This document shows, in pieces, positions 56,586-64,000 of a stretch of 64,000 bases of DNA. Under the pieces are notes generated by a model. That model saw only the letters and a program-made list of their open reading frames with translations. It searched no databases and was not told where the DNA came from. Source of the stretch: Zea mays (Eukaryota > Streptophyta > Magnoliopsida > Poales > Poaceae). The stretch spans positions 60,778,942-60,842,941 of the forward strand of contig NC_050099.1 of NCBI RefSeq assembly GCF_902167145.1, in the 5' to 3' direction. The position numbers were made by a program, and so were the translations under genes. Numbering within the stretch: the stretch's first letter is position 1; each line of letters begins with the position of its first letter.

Positions 56586-57516
56586 TTTTGTTTTATCATT
56601 TAGATCTCAGTTGTATAATTAATTTTATAATTAGCTAACTAGAATCTAAATATGTGATGTGATAGGGACTAAAATTTATTTCTGGTATCCAAACACCCCC
56701 TAAAGCTGTGACTAGCAGACAGTACATAACGGGTTATGTGATCGTGTACGTAGAATAGGCGGAACTGCAGTTAGTCCATTCAGTTAGAATATTTCTCCAG
56801 AACTTCTCTCTTTTCCTCGGTGAAACAAGAATCTCTTTTGCTCAGACCAGCCGAGCGCTTGAGCTTTCTTTTGTGCCATGTCTTCCTTATGGAGAAAGAA
56901 AACAGCAATATCAGGACCACCAATTCCACAGCTCGAGGCGGAAGGGCTAAGTTGGCACACCAGCACCAGTTTCGAAGCTTGGGAAGGCTTTTCCTACATA
57001 CAGGGATTGGTTGGTGGCTTCTAAGAAGATGGTTGTTTTCTCGGCTCGGTTTGTATGCTTGGGTGTTCAGAGTGTGAAAGCTAGTTCTCATTGGACCCCC
57101 AAAGTTGTCGAGGATTCGTCTGAGCACTGCTTCCTTCTTCATCTACAACGGCATCCCCGCCTTGACTTTCCTGGACATGGAAGAGTCTTAGCGGCTGATT
57201 GGTTGGACTGCTGTTCGTGGCCTGCCTCAGGCGAGCATGGCCGGTGAGAAACAGAAGTTTCTAGCGTACCCGCGCATGCAGCCTGAAGAGATATTTTTGG
57301 CCAGCGTTGCGCCGGTACAACTTGATCTCGTTTTATGCACTTAACCAAACAAAGACTAGTGTTGGATCAACGCACGCGCTTAAACGGGACGGATATGTGC
57401 GGCATACCAATCAGAAGGTTAGGATACTCGCCATACCGCTCCTTCCTCAAAAGAGAAGTATTTATTTCTGTTTCGGGAGAGCCCCTCGTCTGTTTATCAC
57501 TGACCCATAACCTGCC
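56586..57516. other. Unassigned flank, moderately GC-rich
   Basis: AT-rich to about 56700, with a transposon-end-like TATCCAAACACCCCCTA near 56688-56704, then GC-richer DNA. A minus-strand frame 57142-56780 (about 120 codons, with a hydrophobic segment AVELVVLILLFSFSI) is open, but I do not recognise it. Sequence near 57180-57300 looks like a decayed DNA-transposon end (CCTGAAGAGATATTTTTGGCC). Confidence 0.3.
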
Positions 57517-57774
57517 GAGGACATATCTGGTGCACATGGAAGATTGGTGCACATGGTGCACATATTAAATCATCATCACTTATTTTAGATCTAACGTCTC
57601 TAGTTGATCGTTCAATTTACAAATAACACCTTCCACCACTACACACCACCATGTTGGAAGGTGTTCTTAGCAAAATATACCAAACAATTAGAGACGTTAG
57701 ATCTAAAATGAGTGGTGACGATTTAATATGTGCACCATGTGCACCAATCTTCCATGTGTACCAGATATATTCTC
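57517..57774. mobile_element. Mutator-like miniature inverted-repeat element
   Basis: This is a 258-bp foldback. The left end GAGGACATATCTGGTGCACA and the reverse complement of the right end GAGAATATATCTGGTACACA are nearly identical, and the inverted repeats extend about 120 bp, almost to the centre. It is flanked by a perfect 9-bp duplication TAACCTGCC (57508-57516 and 57775-57783), the size made by Mutator-like transposases. It has no coding sequence. Confidence 0.88.
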
Positions 57775-57783
57775 TAACCTGCC

Positions 57784-59473
57784 AGTTAAATCGAGGCCGC
57801 TTCTTCTAGAGAACCCAGGGCGGATAGCCCAAAGTTCAGAGATCTAAAAGTGGATTCCGCATTTTAAGAGATTCCGAAAGCCACCATTTATAGAAGATTA
57901 GTGTGCCCCCGCACTATGCAAAGAATAGAAATGCGATGTAGATTCAAGCTAGAACAGGGCGGAAGAATGTGCACTACCGAACTTGCAACTTGGAAACGTC
58001 TGCTCTATCGGAGGCGGGGCACGGCTAGTAGAGTTCGATGAAGTGCCAGGCTATCCTGGGCACAAGCCAGGCACAATCAATCCAATTTACGCCATATAGA
58101 AGAGAGCTATTTAACCTGTTGTCAATATGGCAAGTATCCTCGGCCTTGGGTGAATCACTAAGTCATACGTGGATAGCAAAGGTTCCGCTTCTTGCTTTGC
58201 ACGGGTCACACAACTGGATTGCTATTTATATAGTAGACTTTGGAGAACGGGCCTCCCGGGATTTCGATTCCCCTCGGGAGAATTTTGGGATTGATTCAAA
58301 AAATCCCTCATGGTGCCTCATTTGATGTTGGACCATTGCAGAGTGGATGGTTGACGCTAGCCTATTAGTGATGGGAGGTCAAGGTTCGAGGATTTTTTTA
58401 ACGGGATCATTGTTTCAGTCTGTTCTTAATATTATATCGGGATGGCTGTCACTTCTTTCCGGCCGAGTTTTTATATAGTGGACTTTGGAATAGAAGGTGT
58501 GATAGTAAGTGGAATAGGAGAGCAGCTGATGATAGCCTAAGCCTATGGTCAGCAAATGGTGCATATGGTCATACAAAACATGTTTTGCACCATGGAATTT
58601 GAAATACGAAATAGGGATAAGTAAGTTGCTAGAGATAGTATAAGACCGTGTCCAGCAGTTCACCCATATGATCACCTAAAACATTGTTATATAGTATAGA
58701 CTGCATTGTCCGTAGAGTGGAATTTAAATATGAGTATGTGAATGGTAAGTTGCTGAAGACAGCTTAAAACCACCTCCAATAGCACACCCCTGTGTCATCT
58801 AGGAGGTGTTTGTACTCCAACGTCTCCCACATAATGTTCTCTAATATATTGGGAAGAGAAGATACTCATCCATAAATGGGAAAGCACTATTCACCTCTTA
58901 TATGTTAATTGTGTTACTTATTTATAATATTAATCTTGTTTAAGCTCCGTAACAATGTATATTATGATAGTACAAATACTCTATGATTTTTTAAACATTA
59001 AAAACTAATGAAAATTGTTAAATAATTGAGTTATAGTGTATAGATGAACTGGATAGAGGGAATGGTTGGAGACACCATATATGTGAGGAGAGTATTTTTA
59101 GAGGTATAGTAAAATATAATAAAAAGTATAGATACAAGGAGAAATATGGGGCAAATGGTTAGAGATAATCTAAAGCCATTCTTAGTAGGCAGAGATGGCA
59201 ATAGGTACCCACGACCCAATATCCGATGGGTATTTACTCTATTAGGGTATGTATATAGGCTAAATGTTCTAGCCATGGATCTCTTATTGGGCAAAAACCT
59301 TCAACTAATAGATAAACGAGTATTAGAACGTTCCACCCTCACCCATACCCGTTAACCCATGGGTATAAAATATCCAGTATAAACTTAGTCCATAAGCATG
59401 AACTTAGGCTTTAGTCATCCATCTCTTTTGACTATTTAAAAATCTTTTGGGCGATAATGTCATAAAAGGCTTA
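57784..59473. other. Unassigned intergenic DNA with degraded short repeats
   Basis: 57784-58330 is GC-moderate with no long frame and could be organelle-derived, but I recognise no gene. From 58430 the sequence is AT-rich with pieces resembling grass MITE ends (AAGACCGTGTCCAGCAG near 58642; a diverged AAACCACCTCCAATAGCAC near 58768). At 59186-59360, GGCAATAGGTACCCACGACCC..CCCATGGGTATAAAAT looks like a decayed inverted-repeat element with GGGTAC/GTACCC-type ends. Confidence 0.35.
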
Positions 59474-60962
59474 TGAAAGTAGCCTAGAGGGGGGGTGAAT
59501 AGGCTACACCTGAAAATTTTCACTAAAAACTTCGAGATAGGTTAAATTAAAGTTGCACTGGTGCAAACCGGTTCAGTTGATTTTGATTACAACTGAACAA
59601 GTTTGAACCTGCTCAACTTAGATTAGATAATCTGTTAAACAAATACGAAGTAGTGAAGAATTTAGCTAAAGACTTGCCCTACACAAAATCTACTCGAATG
59701 GATAATATGAACCAACCAACGAATTTAAAGCGCTTAACAAGAACACACAAGAACACGCAATATAACCCGAGGTTCGGCAACCACCACAAAGGTGTCCTAC
59801 TCCTCGTTGAGGAGCCCACAAAGGGCCGGGTCTTTTCCAACCCTAATCCTCCACAAGCCGACCACAAAGGTTAAGGCAATCTCTTCTCAAATAAGCTCAA
59901 AGAGCGGGTGATACAAACTTCTTGGGGTCGTCCACAAATTTGGAGACTCCCAAGCAACCTCTAACCGTCAAGGAACACGAGGTTCCAAGAGTAACAAATC
60001 CGCACAAGGTTAAGTTTGCAACGAGCTCAAGAACAAAAAGAATGGGAGAATTGAGATGAAATTAACAGCGTGTTCGATCGAGTTCGCCTCACACCAAGGG
60101 TCCTTCAAATGATTGAAGGAGATGCGATTGCGGGTGTGAAAGGTGAAATGAATGCACTTGTTGGGAGTTTGGTCAGCCAAGATTTCGTGGGAGAGGCAGA
60201 AGTAAACGAGAGAGAGTGTGTGAGGGGGTATATAAAGGATCCCCCAAAAGCTGGCAGCCGTTGGGAGAAAAGGGGTAAAAACCGGTTGAACCGGTTTTCA
60301 GACCGGTTGAACCGGTTTCTACCAGGGAGATCCCGGTTCACAGACCTACTCAGCCGGAGACTCGACCGGATTCAAAACCGGTTGAGTAGGAGAAAAATCC
60401 GGTTGAACCGGTTTTCCCAAAAGATCTGCAGCGACTTTTCTGACAGCTCTGACTGTCAGACAGGTCAGAGCAGGGATGGTAGAGGAGCAGTCCCAAAACC
60501 GGTTGAACCGGTTTCAGGACCGGTTGAACCGGTTTCCAGGGCTGAAACCAAATTTTGAGTATTTTGAAGAGAACAAAAATTGGAGTTTTTGTGGGAAGTA
60601 AAATTGGTTTTTCTCAAGGGCATTCATGATCTGGAAAAATGTTCTCGAAGATGTTTTCAAAGAATTTTGAACTTAGCTCATTGCATAACTTACTTAACCA
60701 TTGCGGATCCCTCTTAATTGCACGACGATTCCTATAACTCAAGAATTATAAATTGAGCACCGCCGATGTTTCTAAGCACTTGGAGCACGCCATTTGATGT
60801 GGAATTTAAATCCGCTGTGCTTTCTATTTTTATGCTCGTAAGATCTGTGCTTCTCCTGTCTGTAGAATTACTGTGTACATGCTAGGAGCAAACTTGTTAG
60901 AATCTCTGTTAGTTTTGTCATTTAATCACCAAAACCCTCAATTAGGGTTGATTGCACTTACA
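59474..60962 (-). repeat. 3' LTR with AACCGGTT palindromes
   Basis: It is 1489 bp with plus-strand ends TGAAAGTAGCC and TTGCACTTACA. Several AACCGGTTGAACCGGTTT-type units lie at 60280-60540. A TATA-like TTTATATACCCC reads on the minus strand at 60227-60238, downstream of the palindromes. Confidence 0.85.
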
Positions 60963-61542
60963 ATCTCCCCCTTTTTGGTGATTGATGCCAAAACAAACTA
61001 GAGTAGAGATAAAAATTAAAAATTACGAGTAATTGCGAGATAAAAGCCTTTGTGTACGTGTAGCTCCCCCTAAATATGTGCATGAGTTTTGTGATATTAA
61101 CGTTGACTTGATATGTCAATTTGCAACATATTTAGAGAGAGAGAACAATCAACACCATACACAAAACAATGAGGGATGAAACACAATTATAGAGTGATGA
61201 TAGAAAGAGTAAAATTACACATTCAAGCTCATTATTGCATAGCATATGATATGAAAAGTTACTACTGCTATTACAATAATGATATCACATCTCATCACAT
61301 CATTAAAAAAGTTTATGGCTTCAGAGCCATGCAAGCATCATACGATAGACCAATAATTATTACAAACTGATGTTCGTTACATAAATAGAAGGCTTCAGAG
61401 CCATGCAAGTATCATACGATAGACCAATAATTATTACAAACCGATGTTCGTTACATAAATAGAAGGTACTGCTAGGCTAAGAAACCTTCTCCCCCTTTTT
61501 GGCAACAAGAACCAAAAAGAGAGAGAGCCACCAATCCAAAGA
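60963..61542 (-). other. 3' spacer with PPT and extra PPT-like motifs
   Basis: The PPT CCAAAAAGGGGGAGAT on the minus strand abuts the LTR (60963-60978). Further GGGGGAG-type motifs lie near 61062 and 61488. A 74-bp tandem repeat occupies 61317-61464. No coding sense is seen. Confidence 0.7.
61317..61464. repeat. 74-bp tandem repeat, two copies
   Basis: Copies start at 61317 and 61391 with GGCTTCAGAGCCATGCAAG and differ at about two positions (AAGCATC/AAGTATC, AAACTGA/AAACCGA). Confidence 0.9.
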
Positions 61543-63351
61543 TCACCAGTTAGGAGGAGGCTGATGAGGAGCAAAGAAGTGGTGCGCCAGGTGAGAGGCA
61601 AAGTGTTCTTCCCCAGACTGATCCGGGGGAGGAGCACTGCCAGAAGGATCCTGGGGCGAAGGGTGAGAGGATGATTGACCCGGATCCCCGTGATAGGGAG
61701 GTGGGGCAAACTGCTCGCGATCATCAAAATAGGCTTCTTCTTCTTCTTCGTCGTCTGCTGACATAAATGGCACCCCGTAGGCCTGCTGGTGCCACTCATT
61801 GATCTCCGGGGGAGGAGGATGGAGAGGCACATCAGGCAAGCGAGGGGCAAAGGGCATACCCATAGTGGAAGCTTGACGACGAAGATTGTCGTCAGTCTCC
61901 CGCTGACGCCTTGCCAGCTCATGTACATCAGCAGAAATGTTCCGGCACATAGAGAAAAATGCCGCAATCCCATGTGTCAAGCGGGCACCCATCCCTCGGC
62001 CACGACCTCGACCATGACCACGTGGCGTGGGAGATCCGTGGCCAGGGGAGGGACGCGAGGCACCGGCAGCAGCAGCAGGACCAGCAGACGGACCAGCAGA
62101 GGTATGTGCACGGGAGCTGGAAGGGGCTTTCCTCAAGCGCCCTGCTGGATTGTTGGGATCAATCCAGAAAGGGGTATAGGATTGATGTCTTGTACCTTTA
62201 TCATATCGAAACTGCGTCACAACTTCAGTCATCTTCATGATAAAAGGTGCATGAAGACATCCCTTCAGTGGAAAGCAGGCAGCATGGATGATTTCCTGCC
62301 AGATCATATCAAAGACATTGATACTCTCTGAGATGCTGGGCTTCATGAATGAGAGCAAAACCTTGCTCTCTCCAAGAATATTCATCTGATTACCCCCTTT
62401 AGGAATGAGGGTCATCCTGCTGAGGGAGTTGATGTATCTATAATACTTGTGCATGTTGGTAGCCTCCCAATATTTCCCAGACTCAGAGAGATGAAGATCT
62501 CTTGCTTCATCTCTAGTAGGTTGGCGGAAATCATGGATCTTGATCTTATCACCAGAAATATCATTGTCGGTGAATCCAAGAATGTGAGCAAACCGACGGT
62601 AGCTCACCTTGTACCAGTTGCCTTCAATGTAGAAGTTAAGATAAGGATAGTTGTATGGACTTTCCTCATCCGCCAGCTTGATCCACAGAGTTGAGTAAAA
62701 CTGGGCAATGACTTCATCATTCCAATCATATTGGAATGTCATTATATTCTTCATCCTCTTCCTTTCACAGGCCCTCAACGCTTGTGTCATCTCTGGGTCC
62801 CCAATAGCCTCACATCCTTCCCAGTTGATATAGCGTTGATGTAGTATGGGTTGATGTTTCTTGGGGAGGATCACTGAGTTGTAAAAATCCACATGCTGGA
62901 GCGTCCAAAAACGGTTCCCATCAATCCTGGCATCACGAATGCGCAATGCAGGATTCTGGAAACGGATATCCTGAAGGAGAGCAGAACCTCCGCTGGCAGT
63001 GAAATCAGTCACTGGCTCATTGCCAGCACGCCGAGCCTCCGCCCAGTGGAGGACCAACCCTCGAATAACAGGGGCGTGGGCAGGGGGAAGATCAATTTCA
63101 TCATCTTTCCCGCCCTCATCATCACTTGTTGCTTCCCAAGCCTGCGGATTTGTCGCGGGTCGGGACCGACCGGAGGGATTCCGGGCTGTCCGACCGCGAG
63201 CTCCTTGAGACCCGGAGGCCTCACCACCTTGCATGACGTTGCCACTTCCTCGCCCACGCTTGGATCTGGCGCGTGGGGGAGTATCTCCATGAATCTCTTG
63301 GTCGTCAGAGGAGTCGGATTCAACCACAGAAGGATTCCTCCTACGCACCAT
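61543..63351 (-). CDS. Env-like / 'plant transposon protein' ORF, intact
   Basis: ATG at 63351 (MVRRRNPSVVESDSSDD) gives 602 codons with no stop. The chosen start follows an acceptor-like TTTTTAAG|G. Although the frame stays open upstream to 63438, that part looks like intron. In order: Arg-rich N-terminus; acidic Ser/Asp patches; a central globular domain (RFWTLQHVDFYNS, WNDEVIAQFYSTLW, NFYIEGNWYKVSYRRFAHILGF, about residues 150-300); a Gly/Pro/Arg-rich stretch; and an acidic tail (DDEEEEEAYFDD) with Pro-rich end. The FY.TL...G..Y.....F...LGF pattern fits Transposase_32/env-like proteins found between pol and 3' LTR in some Sireviruses. No signal peptide or membrane segment is obvious, so an envelope role is doubtful. 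Confidence 0.6.
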   Translation of the reverse strand: MVRRRNPSVVESDSSDDQEIHGDTPPRARSKRGRGSGNVMQGGEASGSQGARGRTARNPSGRSRPATNPQAWEATSDDEGGKDDEIDLPPAHAPVIRGLVLHWAEARRAGNEPVTDFTASGGSALLQDIRFQNPALRIRDARIDGNRFWTLQHVDFYNSVILPKKHQPILHQRYINWEGCEAIGDPEMTQALRACERKRMKNIMTFQYDWNDEVIAQFYSTLWIKLADEESPYNYPYLNFYIEGNWYKVSYRRFAHILGFTDNDISGDKIKIHDFRQPTRDEARDLHLSESGKYWEATNMHKYYRYINSLSRMTLIPKGGNQMNILGESKVLLSFMKPSISESINVFDMIWQEIIHAACFPLKGCLHAPFIMKMTEVVTQFRYDKGTRHQSYTPFWIDPNNPAGRLRKAPSSSRAHTSAGPSAGPAAAAGASRPSPGHGSPTPRGHGRGRGRGMGARLTHGIAAFFSMCRNISADVHELARRQRETDDNLRRQASTMGMPFAPRLPDVPLHPPPPEINEWHQQAYGVPFMSADDEEEEEAYFDDREQFAPPPYHGDPGQSSSHPSPQDPSGSAPPPDQSGEEHFASHLAHHFFAPHQPPPNW

Positions 63352-64000
63352 CCTTAAAAAGAGAAGATAGAACCTATGATAAGCAAGGATCTTAACAAAC
63401 ACGTTTGAGTAGAGACGCGTATGATATTGAGCATGCACTTCAACCGTTCATGCGAGCGGTTCAACTACAACGAACAATATCAAACCGCTAAACTCTAACA
63501 ATGTTCGTGACAAATGAAGATAATCTAAGTGTTGCAAGCACTTAAACTAAAATGTACCCAACGAATGATACACTAGATAATCAAGAACGGGTAAGATCGA
63601 GTATAAAGAAATGAAATAGGGCAATACCTCGATCCGGAGTTTGAATCAAGAAATCCCAACAAGATCGAGGGAGATGATGGAGAACGCCGAGATGAACTGA
63701 TCTCCAACAAAAATTTCCAAAGATTGGATGGCACAAGTGGGTTTTTGAGTGGAGAAAGTGTGAAGGAGAGAGAAGAAAAAGAGTAGGCGGCGACGGCTGG
63801 AAAAAGGAACTGAGAAGAAGAGAAGAGGGGAAGGGGAGAGAAATAGGGGAGGCGCCGGCTGGTCAGCAGACAGAAAACCGGTTCAACCGGTTTCTGGTCA
63901 GACTGCGCAGTAAAAGCGCGCAAAAAAAGGGATTGACTGCACGGATTTTCTAGCAGACTGACAGCGCAGTCTGCGAGACTGACGGCGCTGACTGCGGCGC
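63352..64000 (-). promoter_or_regulatory. Leader, putative intron and promoter-like region of the env-like ORF
   Basis: On the minus strand an AACCGGTTGAACCGGTT palindrome (63876-63892) is followed by a pyrimidine-rich leader (about 63870-63740), more sequence, then a donor GATCGAG|GTATTG (63628/63627) and an acceptor CTTTTTAAG|GATGG (63353/63352). This makes a 275-bp intron ending one base before the ATG. The order palindrome, CT-rich leader, ORF mirrors the LTR promoter. It is an inference from motifs only. Confidence 0.4.

Larger units (their letters stand above)
59474..64000 (-). mobile_element. Sirevirus-like element, 3' portion, minus strand, running off the window
   Basis: The 3' LTR (59474-60962), PPT, non-coding spacer with several GGGGGAG motifs, and an env-like ORF are all on the minus strand. 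No pol is visible before the window ends. GCTTA at 59469-59473 is the candidate left target duplication. LTR start TGAAAGTAGCCTAGAGGGGG and the multiple PPT-like motifs support a Sirevirus relationship, but the LTR palindromes are of AACCGGTT type, unlike element B. Confidence 0.75.

Noticed and set aside
61434..61973. 179-codon minus-strand frame overlapping the env-like ORF
   Set aside because: It lies in another frame over the Pro/Gly/Arg-rich, GC-rich end of the env-like ORF. It is a shadow with no motif.
1..64000. tRNA, rRNA or snoRNA genes
   Set aside because: Primer binding sites mimic tRNA-Met ends for about 13 bases, but no full tRNA or other RNA gene was recognised.

Overview
This window is plant nuclear DNA from a large grass genome, most likely maize (Zea) or a close relative. 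The evidence is Sirevirus-type Ty1/copia elements whose LTRs carry CCGGACAGTCCGG-type palindromes, a non-autonomous zeon-like Ty3/gypsy element, a Tekay/Del-type chromovirus with 4.37 kb LTRs, and Helitron ends fitting the maize-type consensus. There is no bacterial or viral gene organisation and no intact host gene. Almost everything is transposon sequence, and family names are recognised from memory rather than searched.

Left block (1-12.7 kb): the 3' end of a Sirevirus (RNase H, 3' spacer, LTR) enters from the left edge. A 1521-bp segment of it is tandemly duplicated. Its 3' LTR is split by a complete 7.39 kb gypsy element (3411-10803, target duplication CCAGC) that encodes gag, has no pol, and carries a spliced antisense gene. 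Right of the split LTR lies a second, much more decayed copy of that antisense gene (11334-12660).

Middle (12.7-56.6 kb): a Myb/SANT-like gene remnant is followed by a probable Helitron (14726-56585). The Helitron's own sequence is only about 2.1 kb and contains fragments of a starch phosphorylase gene and of a PMT-type methyltransferase gene. It is split by a five-deep nest: Helitron, then copia A (14929-54693, TSD TATCC), Sirevirus B (16867-50133, minus, TSD CTTGA), chromovirus C (21194-45566, minus, TSD GTGTG), and coding-free LTR element D (33402-42754, TSD GATAT). All four LTR elements have exact 5-bp target duplications. By-eye LTR divergence falls with nesting depth (about 4.5, 3.7, 2.2 and 1.7 percent), as the order of insertion predicts.

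Right block (56.6-64 kb): unassigned sequence, a 258-bp Mutator-like miniature element with a perfect 9-bp target duplication, then the 3' LTR and 3' part of another minus-strand Sirevirus-like element. Just upstream of its polypurine tract (in element orientation) is an intact 602-codon ORF resembling the env-like or 'plant transposon protein' ORFs. It has what looks like its own leader, a leader intron, and an AACCGGTT palindrome also present in the LTR.

All gag and pol frames are broken by stops or frameshifts, so no element looks autonomous. The best-preserved reading frame in the window is the env-like ORF.
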